64,000 nucleotides of DNA from assembly GCA_016169955.1 (NCBI GenBank), contig JABJUM010000018.1, forward strand, positions 186,001 through 250,000. The letters run 5' to 3'. Below are positions 38,639-48,966 of this stretch, piece after piece (position 1 is the stretch's first letter; each line of letters starts with the position of its first letter). This DNA is from Phytophthora vignae f. sp. vignae (lineage: Eukaryota; Oomycota; Peronosporomycetes; Peronosporales; Peronosporaceae). The notes beneath the pieces are model-generated. The model was not told where the DNA came from and searched no databases. It saw only the letters and a program-made list of their open reading frames with translations. Position numbers and translations under genes: made by a program.

Positions 38639-40798
38639 ATGTCGACATCGGTTCGCGCGGCGCCTGTGACGGACTCGTCCATCTTTGAGATCCTTTTCAA
38701 GCATAAGGACGGCCTTGACAACCCGCAGGAAGAAGACACGCCGACTTCAACCAAAGCCAAGGACGAAGAACCGCAGCTTTTGCTGCCTGTGAAGCAGCCG
38801 ACGCTGCTTGCGGACCTCCACTTACTGCAGCAACTCACTCAGCAGCTCCAGGCTGCAACACTGAGCACTGCAAGCAACAACCACGACGACGACGATGGTG
38901 TGGCAGCAGGGAATACCGAGACAGAGAGCCTAGCCACTCTGTATTGCCGCCGTGCAGCAGCACTATTGGCTTTTGTCGACTACGACGTCACCACGACGGT
39001 GCCTCTTGATATTCTAGCGTCCGATCCGTCGTCGAGCTCCGTCCGGGACGAAGCAAACCAACCCGCACCGATGCTGGAGGCTGTTCGGCAGGCACTTCAG
39101 GACGCTCAAGCTGCAGCGGCGCTTTCCTTAAACAACACAACTATTGCTGAAGCTCATTTGCTGTCAGCAAACTGTTCGCGCAGTTTGGGGGAGCTAGCGC
39201 ACGCTCGCGCATTTGTAGCGTTGGCGGCAGCGGCATTACCAGGAAGCTCCGCGATCACGAGCTTGGCTGAGCAGCTGGACGTGGAAGCTCGCGCTGACAC
39301 TTCGGATCTCTTGCCCAAGCTGCGAGTCACCTCGACAGCTTTTCCGACATCAACCAGTATCAGTATCACCGGCGCCGCTGATGTTGAGCAGGAGGAAGAG
39401 GGGAACAACAACGACCAACCCGAGCAGCGGGCGACGAAGGCGCCCGTAGTGGCTCCATTGCTTCATGCTGAAGCACCAGCGGAGCAGATCTCCTTCTGGC
39501 TCCAGGTGGCGCCGCACTTTCAAGTTCTCGAAGAAGCCGCCAATTCCCCCTGGCTGGAGAAGCTCGAGCGACTCATGCACCAAAACGTCCACCACCAATG
39601 CGCACAGCCTTCCGAGGTGCGCCAACTGGACGCGGCACTTCAGGCTGCGTTTGCTACACTAGCGTTATTGCTCCAAAGCAGCGTCGCGTGTTCAGTGCTT
39701 GGACTTGACATGAGGGACGACGCCGCCGCTAGAACTCTCGAGAAACTCACTCAAGCCGCTTCGTCATCGCCACAGACTCTGGTCCAGAATCGCACGGCTA
39801 GGAAGTGGCTTGTGTGCACGTGGGGTCCCATCGTTCGCCTCGCCTCGTCGTCGGCGACTACTTCGCCACTTATTGACTTGTCAACCGATGTACTCGTGAT
39901 GCTGGCGCGTTTGTTTCAAGCTTCGGGGAGCTGGAGGCGATGCACTGCCATGGGGCACAGCTTGGCATACGCCGAATTGGGCTTCGACCTCGCAAAAATC
40001 CTCCGTGAGAGCGGAACTGACCCTGCTGCTTGGTCTCGTCTGGAGATGCAGTGCGCGGAGGCCTTCGCAACCGCTGTGCTACAGCGAAACTCGGGTCAAA
40101 ACGAGGCCTTGAAGACATTCCGAGACGCTCTCCAGGGCGCTCTGCACGTGGGGGATCAGGAGTACGAGCTTCGAGCTCGTCTGCACGTGGCTAAGACGCT
40201 TCGACTGATGGAAGAGCCCGAGATCGCACACGCCGAGCTTGACCAACTACTAGCGCGTTGTCGAGCTCTGAACGACGTTCACATGGAAGCCATGGCCGAG
40301 TACGAGATGGGCGAGCACTTCGTTCAGCAGGAGGACCTCGAAACTGCGCAGGAACATTTCCGAGCGGCGCAGACGCTGTGCAACCGCACGGCCAACTGCG
40401 GCGATTCGTGGCGTCCTCGGTCCATTCAGCAAGCGATCGCATTCTACGCGCGCTTGCGACCGACAGCTCGTCGCGGGGCCATGCGCTGCAGCGTCTCGAC
40501 TCTGCTTCGCTCCGTCGCCGATGACCAAGTGGACGATAGCGACGAGTCTGAAGCGGAAGACGGCAGCCAAGTTGCTGTAATGCAAGATGATGATGAGGAG
40601 GAAGAGGCTCAGCGCCCCAAGGAACGGCGCCAGGCTTTTTACCTTAAGAGATCAAGTCCAGAGCCGCGCTCTTTGTTGAGCACCATCATGAGCACGACGG
40701 GCGGGAACTCGCTCAGCGGACCGAAGCCCAAGCGCACGATGGCCTGGCGCGAGTCCGTGTTCACCACGGCGTGGCCGGCAGTGGCTTCACAATTCTAG
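38639..40798 (+). CDS. Uncharacterised TPR-like protein (719 aa)
   Basis: ATG 38639 (MSTSVRAAPVTDSSIFEILFKHKDG) was chosen over an upstream non-ATG extension. The single exon encodes 719 residues. The N-terminal 120 residues are acidic and low complexity. Ala/Leu helices with YCRRAAALLAFVDYD and ALSLNNTTIAEAHLLSANCSRSLGELAHARAFVALAAAAL look like a tetratricopeptide pair. A second helical array near 500-640 (GQNEALKTFRDALQGALHVGDQEYELRARLHVAKTLRLM, continuing with EMGEHFVQQEDLETAQEHFRAAQTL) has TPR spacing. The C-terminus is acidic and then basic, ending in WRESVFTTAWPAV. TPR proteins are usually scaffolds, but no specific role can be given. Confidence 0.7.
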   Translation: MSTSVRAAPVTDSSIFEILFKHKDGLDNPQEEDTPTSTKAKDEEPQLLLPVKQPTLLADLHLLQQLTQQLQAATLSTASNNHDDDDGVAAGNTETESLATLYCRRAAALLAFVDYDVTTTVPLDILASDPSSSSVRDEANQPAPMLEAVRQALQDAQAAAALSLNNTTIAEAHLLSANCSRSLGELAHARAFVALAAAALPGSSAITSLAEQLDVEARADTSDLLPKLRVTSTAFPTSTSISITGAADVEQEEEGNNNDQPEQRATKAPVVAPLLHAEAPAEQISFWLQVAPHFQVLEEAANSPWLEKLERLMHQNVHHQCAQPSEVRQLDAALQAAFATLALLLQSSVACSVLGLDMRDDAAARTLEKLTQAASSSPQTLVQNRTARKWLVCTWGPIVRLASSSATTSPLIDLSTDVLVMLARLFQASGSWRRCTAMGHSLAYAELGFDLAKILRESGTDPAAWSRLEMQCAEAFATAVLQRNSGQNEALKTFRDALQGALHVGDQEYELRARLHVAKTLRLMEEPEIAHAELDQLLARCRALNDVHMEAMAEYEMGEHFVQQEDLETAQEHFRAAQTLCNRTANCGDSWRPRSIQQAIAFYARLRPTARRGAMRCSVSTLLRSVADDQVDDSDESEAEDGSQVAVMQDDDEEEEAQRPKERRQAFYLKRSSPEPRSLLSTIMSTTGGNSLSGPKPKRTMAWRESVFTTAWPAVASQF

Positions 40799-41127
40799 AC
40801 GGTACATTACACAGTAGAAAGTAAATCAACACACTTCGATCCAAATGCATTGAGCGCGTCGTGCTCAGCAACTTGTTGCCGTTGAAGTTGCCTTTGGCGT
40901 GGGCCACACTGTCTCCACCACGCTCTTTTGGCCAATCATACACCTTATCCACTGCGATCTGGAATCTAACTGGCTGAAATCCGTCCTTAACACGAGCCAC
41001 TCGGATCATCGGAAACCCCGCTATAATATCATGTTTGACAGGTAAGGGGGGAGCTCTCAAACGAGCGGCTCTGAACCACACGGAGACACCCAGATTCGCC
41101 GCCCCTCAGCAGAGCAAGAACGACAGG
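40799..41127. promoter_or_regulatory. Intergenic, ATP synthase gamma upstream region
   Basis: The 329-bp gap between two plus-strand genes should hold the 3' end of the TPR-like gene and the promoter of the ATP synthase gamma gene. No specific element is assigned. Confidence 0.4.
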
Positions 41128-42231
41128 ATGGTCATGATGATGTTCGTCAAGAACTCGGCGCCCGCGCTCAAGTGCGTAACCCCTACCTGCTACAGCTCCC
41201 TCGCCGTCGTGTGCAGACGTGCGGACCACTTCCACCCCCTACGCGTCGCTCTATCGCTCATGAGAGAGAGGGCGTTGTGCGTGGATCGAGTGTGGGGTGG
41301 TTATGTTATGGCAATAATTCTCTAACGTTGCGCCGAATTTTATTGGCGATTTGTCTGCAGGACCGTGGGCCAGCAGGCCCGTGGCATGGCCACGGAGAAG
41401 CAGATTCTGCAGCGTATCACGGCCACGTCCAACATCGCCAAGATCACCAAGTCGATGAAGATGGTGTCGGCCGCCAAGATGCGCGGCGCTGAGAACCGCA
41501 TGAACGCCGGCCGCCCCTTCACGGCGTGGCTGGACAACGTCAAGGGCGCGCACGACCGCACGATCGAGACGGACGGCGTGGCCCCCGCGGAGGAGCTCGA
41601 GGGCGACAACGTGTTCGTGGTCGTCTCGTCGGACCGCGGTCTGTGCGGCGGCATCAACTCGGGTATCGCCAAGACCACGCGCAAGCAGATCGAGGGCGTG
41701 CAGGACCACTCGCAGATCTTTGTGATCGGCGACAAGGCTCGCGCCCAGCTGCGCCGCGACCTCGGCGACAACATCCGCGGCAACGTGACGGAGACGTACG
41801 CGTCGCCCCCCAACTTCACGGTGGCCAGCGCCATCGCGGAGGCCGTCGTGGCCACGGCCGCGTCCGACTCGGAGAAGGTGCACGTCGTGTACAACAAGTT
41901 CAAGTCGGCCATCTCGTACCTGCCGTCCGTGCGCTCGCTCGCCGTGCAGCCCGACTCGGACGCCTTCGACCTGTACGAGCTCGAGCCCGACAACAAGGAC
42001 GAGCTGCTGGCCGACCTCAAGGAGTTCGAGATCGCCACGGCCATCTTCCAGGGCATGATCGAGAACTCGACCTCCGAGGAGTCGTCGCGTATGGCCGCCA
42101 TGGAGAACGCCACCACGAACGCCGAGGACCTCATCGGATCGCTCACGCTCGTCTACAACAAGGCTCGCCAGGCCCGCATTACCACGGAGCTGATTGAAAT
42201 TATCTCGGGTGCCGCCTCGCTCGACGGTTAA
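41128..42231 (+). CDS. ATP5F1C: Mitochondrial F1-ATP synthase gamma subunit (2 exons, 304 aa)
   Basis: Exons are 41128-41171 and 41361-42231. The 189-bp intron has GTGCGT and CTGCAG ends and joins SAPALK-TVGQQARGMATEKQIL. The central rotor shaft of F1 couples proton flow to ATP synthesis. The N-terminus is a likely mitochondrial presequence. The mature part has the family start (QRITATSNIAKITKSMKMVSAAK), the SSDRGLCGGINSGIAK motif in the central fold, and the C-terminal helix signature NATTNAEDLIGSLTLVYNKARQARITTELIEIISGAASL. Length is normal for the family. Codon usage is strongly G/C-ending, as expected of a highly expressed gene. Confidence 0.95.
41172..41360 (+). other. ATP synthase gamma intron
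   Basis: A 189-bp intron, the longest recognised here. Donor GTGCGT, acceptor CTGCAG, located in the targeting-peptide region. Confidence 0.85.
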
Positions 42232-43122
42232 GTGGATTCGGCTCAGGAGCCAGCCCCGCTGCAGTAACAGCGGAGCGGACGGATTAAATCCTCTCGCGAG
42301 CTTCATCAATTCGAGGAAGTACGAGCAACAACAGCGTGGTGTCGACGGAAATAAACAGCAAAACCGTCTCCTCGACTGCCCGAGTTTTCCTAGTCTGTAC
42401 TTGGTATACAGGTCTACGTTGACGCTTGAGTCTGGTGTTGCGACGGATGCAGTCGCATCACAACTCAATGTACATGTAGCGATGCGTATCTTCAGCGTCA
42501 TCAGATTTTGTTAAACAAATCCTCGGCATCTACGCATAGTACGGTAGTAGCGACGGCTTCGGATGATGGTAGATTTTTTTCATGTCCGTATTCTGACATG
42601 GCATGGATTTGGGTCTGGCCCTCCCCTATACAATAAGCAAGATAGCCCCAGTGCAGCAAATCGTACATATGCGAACAGGATAGGCGACGTCGATTGTAGC
42701 GACGTAACAACGATGTGGCATGACAGTGCGAGCAGCGCTAACTGTGAGCTTGGTTGCTGCATGCACAAGGTTTCGACGCCAAGCAAACTTAACGAGGTTG
42801 TGTGAGTAGGTGGCAGGCAAGGTGAAGCCAATGGGTTTGTTAGCTCATGTTTTAATATGGGTACCGGTCAACATAGAGCGCCAACAGGCTCAGTTTCAGC
42901 GGAAAAGTGGGTCATCCCTCCCACAATTTTCAGACCAAACGCCATGTCATATCAGAATAAGACCATAGAAAAAGCTAACCTCGGATGATAATCAAGTGGG
43001 GGTGTATTTGTTGCTGCCTGGAGCTGGTACCGCAGGTAGAATAGTGTTTTGTTTGTGGGGTATGAATATAGGTCGCTACTGTAGCAGCTCCAAGTGCTCT
43101 ATCACTGACGTCGCGTGCTTGC
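42232..43122. other. Convergent intergenic region, no gene seen
   Basis: The region lies between the ends of the convergent ATP synthase gamma and carrier genes. No supported gene was found and the sequence is AT-richer than the flanking genes. Confidence 0.45.
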
Positions 43123-44597
43123 TTAGTTTTTGGAGAAGTACTCGGTGACCTGGTCCATGACGAGCCACTGGATGCCGTAGGACGGGCACAGACGCGCAAG
43201 ACGCGGCACGAGGCCCTTGTACAGCGCGCTGACGCCCTCCTCCTTGGCGATCACGACCATGGCGTCCACCATGCCCTTGTACTTGCCGCCCGCGCCCGCC
43301 GCGGCCTCCTGCGCCATGAGCCGCGTCTTGACCACGTCCATGGGGCAGTTGATGCACGGGCCCGGGATGGCGCCGATCATACCCGTGAGCCCACTCTTCC
43401 ACGCCGGCAGCGAGTCGCCGTCCTGGAGCTTCCACACGTGCTTCTTGATGAAGTTGTTGGACCAGAAGCTGCAGGCCTGGTTCAGACCCTGGCGGCCGAT
43501 CGTCGGGGCCAGACCCTTCCACAGCGCAAGCGGGCCCTCGTGCTTGACCACGGTGACGGCGGTGTGCACGGGGCCGCGGTACTTGGGGATCTCGCCCTTG
43601 ATAATGTTCTGGCCCTGCAGACGCGTCTTGATCACCTCGAAGGGCGTCACAATCAGCACGGCCTCCGTAGCGCCAGCCAGCGCACCGGCAACGAACTCGT
43701 TGACGCCGCTCACCTGGCCGTTCTTGTCCGACAGCATGCGGCGGAAGATGGCGTTGAAGAAGAAGCGCGTGCCGTTCTTGAGCACGACGTGCACGGTCCA
43801 GGGCGTGAAGCCCTTGAACAGGCCCTTGGGGCCCTCGGCCGCAACGAGCTTCTTGCCGCAGTCGATCATGCCGCGGTACTGGCCGGTCTTGTCCAGCTGC
43901 ATGCGGGTCTTGGTCACGTCCAGCGGCGTGAGGATCAGCGCCTCAATGACGCCGGAAAGCGCACCACCAAAGAACTTGACGCTGGGCGACACCTTCTTGA
44001 CCTGGCCGTCCTTGTCGGCCGGCAGGGGCGCACGCAGACCGCCCTCGCCCACCTCGACGCTGGCCTTCCACCAGTTCTTGGAGAGCTGGCGGACATCCGG
44101 GTCCCAAAGGAAGTGCTCGAGCGCCGTGGGGGACGCCATCTTGGAGCGCAGCAGCAGGTACAGGTGCTTGAAGTCGGCCTCGTGCACGCAGTGCGCGTCG
44201 CGCGGGTGCAGCTGCTTGATCATGTTGGTGGCCTCCTGCAGCGTGACGGTCACGCCCAGCGCCTGCAGGCCGTTCTGCAGGTCCTCGTCCACGAGGTAGC
44301 CCTTGTTCTCCTTGTCGAACGAGCGGAAGGTCTGCAGGATGAGCTCCTCGTGCACGGCGTGGAAGTCGTCGTACGTGAGCTGGCCCTGGTTCTTGGGGTC
44401 CAGGCGCTTCATGAGCTCGCCCACGTCATCCGCCGAGAGCTTGACGCCGGCCACGCGCAGGCCGCGCTGGATGTCCAGCGCGTCCACCTTGCCGTCCATG
44501 TCGACGTCCACGCGGGCGAAGGCCTCGCGCAGCAGCTGGTCCACTGTCACGCGCGAGTTGCGGCGCACGAGCTTGGCGCGCTGCTCGGCCTTGGCGC

Positions 44598-44632
<35 letters not shown>

Positions 44633-44643
44633 TTGCTGGCCAT
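43123..44643 (-). CDS. EF-hand mitochondrial carrier (506 aa)
   Basis: ATG is at 44643. A polyglutamine tract (residues 6-14, encoded by repeated CAG) opens the protein. An N-terminal calcium-type domain has EF loops at DVDMDGKVDALD (46-57), LDPKNQGQLTYDDF (81-94) and FDKENKGYLVDEDL (109-122). A linker leads to three mitochondrial-carrier repeats with signatures PLDVTKTR (240-247), PFEVIKTRLQ and PMDVVKTRLM. The second repeat has Glu in place of the usual Asp. EF-hand carriers elsewhere are aspartate/glutamate or ATP-Mg/phosphate carriers. The body here (GLNQACSFWSNNFIKK, CPSYGIQWLVMDQVTEYF) instead recalls succinate/fumarate- or citrate-type carriers, so the substrate is uncertain. Confidence 0.85.
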
Positions 44644-46348
44644 TGTGGGCTGGATATGAATTGAAGGTGCTGGAGGAGGAGGCTTCGGCTCGCGAGAGGG
44701 AGAATGGAAGTGGGCGACCAGATCCCGTGTGTTTTGTTGGTGGTTCGCTGCTTCGTCTCGAGCCGTTTCGTTTCGAGGTGAATCGTCGCTCGGCCAGTGT
44801 GCTTGAATACTAAGAAAGGACTGGTACAGCGTGCCAGCCCACTGACGTGGCAATTGGGATTTGAGGCATACTGGGGGCGAGTCAACCGCAGCGCAGTGCC
44901 GGCGGTCACCGCGTTTCTTGACATCCAACGCAGGCCGGAGGACGGATGCAAGCACACGCCGAGGCGTCCCCAGCGCTTGTAGACGAGCTGCGAGGCTGTC
45001 ACATGCTTTGGGGACGCTTTTGATGGCCCGCGCAGGCCGCCCCATCGTCGGGCGTCGGTGAACGACTGCACATCCTGCAGGAAAGTTTTTTCTGCTTGGA
45101 GCGCAGCAGCCGCGGCCTGGTGCGGCGCGCCAGACTCGAGCAATCCAACTCGCGAGCAAGTGCAGGAGTCGCTACTTGTCGCCCGAAGGTGGCGGATAAG
45201 CGCCTGGAAGCTAGATTGCCTGCTTTAACAGCGCTGGGGTTAGTCGCTGTTGACGATCACGACTGTGGGGACCATTCATTGAGGTCCGCTTCCCGGTGAT
45301 CCGCACTGTCCAAACAGTCATAACGTGCACCTTCGGCTTAGAATAGTGACTGACAGACCTTCTTGTTCCATGTTTTAGCTCCTTTAAAATATCATGCTGT
45401 CAAACCGAATACCTATAATTAGTTATTATTGAACGGCTTCTGATTGGCTGGTAGCCTTCAAGAACTATTGCGCTCGTCGCCCGCGTCGACATGGAGGAAT
45501 TGCAGCTTGCAGCATGTTGCGAGCTGCCCTCCAGATGACCGACGACGTCCAGACGCCAAGGGCAGCGCGTGCACGCTTCAAGCAGGCAAAAATGCTGCGG
45601 GAACCGGCACGTCGGCTTTGCGAGCGAGCTGGTTGGCCCAATGCGCCGGGCGGGGGCGACGCGATTGAAGTTGGAGCCTCGTCACAGGTCGCTGGCAACG
45701 GCGTGTTCGTCACATCCTTCATTTCGCGATCGCGGCGTCCATACAGCGCAGCTTGAAGCATGCCACAGGGGTGAAAGAGCAAATCTGTGGGTTTTGTTTA
45801 ATGCGATGAACTGAGCCATCGACCAGGGGATTCAGGCTCTCCTCGTGGGACTTCGCTGGTGCAGGGTGAGGTCTGGAATTGATGCTGCTTCATGGTTACC
45901 TGTGTAACTGGTTTGATACAGTGCGAGAGTGTCGAAGACAATTTTGGTACGACATTCTGCTGCAATTTTTTGATACTTAGTATGCATTAAAATGCGAAGG
46001 AATGGCAATGGCAAGTATCATGGTACGTCCAAGCACCAATGTTCTGTATGACAAAAGTGATGTTTTATACGAGTCTGTTGTGTCAACAGTGGTCATCGAG
46101 CTCGTCACAGGGCGATGAACTACAGTATTCGAACAACCCAGTTCAACTGCACCCACTCAGCGCGACCGACTGTGTAACCCCTCCCAACCCCAGCGAGATG
46201 CTATTGCGGAACTGTGCTTGAGTGCTTGTTTGCATCGGTAGTCGCACTTGGTGAATATATTGTTCACACCAGAACGAGTGACGTTGACAGCAATCTCCCT
46301 CAAGAGAACTCAAATAATTCTTGGCACCTGCATGTACTGCGTCCCTGC
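44644..46348. other. Intergenic, no gene recognised
   Basis: The region includes the carrier promoter. An in-frame non-ATG extension upstream of 44643 is not credible. No other gene is supported. Confidence 0.4.
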
Positions 46349-46617
46349 GTTTTCTCATCCGCCAGCAAATGGTCGAGCGCAAGAAGCGCTTCATGGACGC
46401 AGCGCAGGTGCCCATAGAGTACAACGCCGTCACCAACATGATGAAGCCCAAGGAACCTCCCACACGAGGAAGTGATGATGCTCAAGGTCATGGCGAGGAC
46501 AGCGAGGGCTGCATGAGTCCCGGCGAGGGAATGACGTACCCGGGCTTCCCCGTGGGCATGCCCATGGGCGCGACGTACCCGGCACCGGGCGTGCCGTCCG
46601 GCAACATGTCGCTGTAG
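46349..46617 (+). pseudogene. 3' fragment of family member 9
   Basis: The frame LIRQQMVERKKRFMDAAQVPIEYNAVTNMMKPKEP matches member 9, and the tail CMSPGEGMTYPGFPVGMPMGATYPAPG is kept to the stop. The segment encoding the LELLLLD-type motif (EEVMMLEVMLFDDED) is replaced by an unrelated short stretch. The whole CCCH domain and N-terminus are absent because homology begins at 46349. This is the edge of an inverted segmental duplication. Confidence 0.88.
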
Positions 46618-47301
46618 GGCGACACCGCCGGCGATTAAACGCCTCACCGTCCATTTTGTTTTTCGTTTGATAGAGTAAATTAGCACCGCGACCGACAGAA
46701 ACACACCCGATGCTTACCGGGGACTGCGTAGGGATTTTTTGCCTGCATGTTCTACCTTAACAGTGATAACACAAGGAAGCTCGCGGATTAAAAACAACAC
46801 TTTTTGTCGCGCTTTCCAACATCTCTTCGCTAATTTTTGCGCTTGGTTGCTCGTACACCCCGACGACCTCGCAGCGATTCCTCGTATCTGCAGCGAAGCA
46901 AGACGACTTCTGCTATGATGCTACTGGGACGGGCTCGCTTCCCCAGCAGGCCATTTTTTCCTCGTCAGGAAGGGGTCAGACTCAACGCCGGTTTCCTGTC
47001 GTCGCGTTGCGCCCCTCGTTCTCGAGGCTGGCCAGCGAAGAACTGACCACCGCAGCACGAAATATCGCCTCGCCCGTACAGTAAGATCCGGCGCTTGGTA
47101 TTGACCACGTTGCTCGAACAGGACAGCAAACACGAAGGCTTGAGACACGCTGCATGCGACATGGATACTTTTGACAGTAGGCTACCGCGTGCCAGGCAGT
47201 GCTCAATGGGGCATTCCTACTACAGCGGTCTCTTGCGCTGATTTGATTACTTCATGGCCATTGGCGCTGCAGACTCATTCACGTGAGCACTTCAGAGTCT
47301 G

Positions 47302-47340
47302 AACCCGAGCCAGAGTCTGAAGTTCAGACTCTGGCTCGGG
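47302..47340. repeat. Palindrome, 19-bp perfect arms, 1-nt centre, absent from the paralogous arm
   Basis: Arms are 47302-47320 and 47322-47340, centre G at 47321. The matching place in arm A (near 34360-34400) has only one orientation of this sequence, so the second arm was gained in this copy (or lost in the other). Confidence 0.9.
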
Positions 47341-47399
47341 TCCGGTGGTCGTATTAAAAAAAACTGCCGTGGATACCGTTGTGGCACTGCCTAAACGAG

Positions 47400-48430
47400 T
47401 CAGCGTCGGACCATCGCTCAGTGCTAAGCGTGCGTGGCTGGTGCGGCATGCACGTTGAAGTGGATCTTCGTAACGACGTGGCTTCACCTCGCGGAGCCAA
47501 CGCCGACGAAGCTCATGCTGGGTGGTCTCGTTGGCGAGTATTGCGGCAGTAGTTGGATAAAGAGTCATGACCAGTGGAGGCACTAGGGACTTCGACGGCG
47601 GACTCGACTGGCACGCTGAGCCGCTGGCTCGGGGTTCGGTTCGCTCATCAGCGAAGAAGGAAGGTCCCTGCAGATGTCGTAGATAAACTCCTCGCCCTTC
47701 GGGTCCAACACGAAGCATTCGCGATGCTCTTCTAAGCTTGGTGGGGGACGAAGCGATGGGAACCAATCCCATAGCTAACAAGAACCTCGGCTTGCTGAAG
47801 ATGCTGCAGCACTTGTGGCGTCTCTCGAGTCATCTCCCTGCCACACACGAACATTGCGGTGGCGATGGCAAATGACAGACCGTGCAGGACATCCCCTCTC
47901 ACCGGGTCGGTAGCAAATCCGTACTTGTAAAGGCAAAAATGCCCGTGATCCTCGAGATTGAAGCGTGGCTCCAACGGCAGCGTGCGGATATACTGGCGCA
48001 CGGTTCCGAGCTTCAAACAATACACCAGTGGACGCCGTCGAGATTGAACCGAAGCCGATCAATAGGCTGCATACGCCGAAAAGCAGCACGAATCCACTTG
48101 GCGATGTCCGCTCTTGCTAAGAGCTGGCGGATGTGCACCAAAGCTTTGTCCCGCTTCTTGGGGTTGTAGTCGCAGAGTCTCCCTGGCGCGTAGCGCCCTC
48201 GGTCGTACAGCAAGAACGGCAGATCCTCGCGCTTCAGGAGCTTGACCACGCTGCAGCCGCTCTCGAATCTCCGCCCCATCCGGTGGACCTCGTTCGTATC
48301 CACGGCGTATCTTGCCCTCATGTGAGTATTGGTCCTTGAAGGCCTTGAGTTCGTCCAGCTCGAGTCCTCGATCCGCACGCACACCTCTTCTTCATGCGGC
48401 GGCTCGAGGCTTTGCAGATCGGCCAGAGTG
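47400..48430 (-). pseudogene. Decayed coding region of unknown family
   Basis: On the minus strand, protein-like segments follow each other in changing frames. They include LELDELKAFKDQYSHEGKIRRGYER, VVKLLKREDLPFLLYDRGRYAPGRLCDYNPKKRDKALVHIRQLLARADIAKWI, LEPRFNLEDHGHFCLYKYGFATDPVRGDVLHGLSFAIATAMFV, HRECFVLDPKGEEFIYDICRDLP and ILANETTQHELRRRWLREVKP. The last piece also occurs, decayed, at 34075-34210. I do not recognise the family. At least three frame changes are needed, so it is called a pseudogene. Introns could explain some of them. Confidence 0.5.
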
Positions 48431-48504
48431 GCCATGGTGTGCGCATCAGCGTCGGACAGCGACAATTGCGAAATGGCAGCCACGACGGAAAGGTTCAACT
48501 GCAT

Positions 48505-48926
48505 ATATATGAGACCGCGTCAAACGAAAAGGTGCTTACGAACCTAAGTACCAATCGCGATTTAACCGCATCAATCGAAAGCTGCTTCTTTTAAGCTATC
48601 GAACACTCCAAAGTATTGAGAACTCGTGGAGTAACATAGGTCTGAAAAAATTATCTCCATTTTCGGAACCCCGAATTCCCTGATGTTATTTGGGGCGTGA
48701 GACCTCAATATTTTTTCGATTTCGACTTATTGTATATGATCGGAAAGTTCATGATAAAAGCAATCGAATAAGAGTGTTTCTACGTATTTTACGAGTAGTT
48801 TTCACTTTCAAAATTTTGATGTCCGGCTATGTCCGAAATTTGATTGGTCAACTTCAAACGCGATTATCTCGAAAACTCCAAATGGTGGCTTAAGAGCGTC
48901 TTTTTGTTTGACGCGGTCTCATATAT
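48505..48926. mobile_element. MITE-like element, 21-bp perfect terminal inverted repeats
   Basis: Perfect 21-bp inverted ends (48505-48525 and 48906-48926) contain GAGACCGCGTCAAAC and extend imperfectly to about 31 bp. The 422-bp body is markedly AT-rich and has no coding capacity, unlike its GC-rich surroundings. The ends lie in an ATATAT context, so a TA-type target duplication is possible. It is a non-autonomous DNA transposon. Confidence 0.8.
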
Positions 48927-48966
48927 TTTCGTACTTCGTCGCAAAATTATGCCGCCGCCCAATAAT

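Larger units (their letters stand above)
46349..47545 (-). repeat. Inverted segmental duplication, arm B
   Basis: Reverse-complement match of 34075-35387 with indels. Relative to arm A it lacks about 60 bp around 34240-34300 and carries an extra palindrome at 47302-47340. Confidence 0.85.

Noticed and set aside
43438..44664. 408-codon plus-strand frame, Val/Leu/His-rich
   Set aside because: Antisense to the well-supported EF-hand carrier; composition is that of a complementary strand of GC-rich coding sequence.
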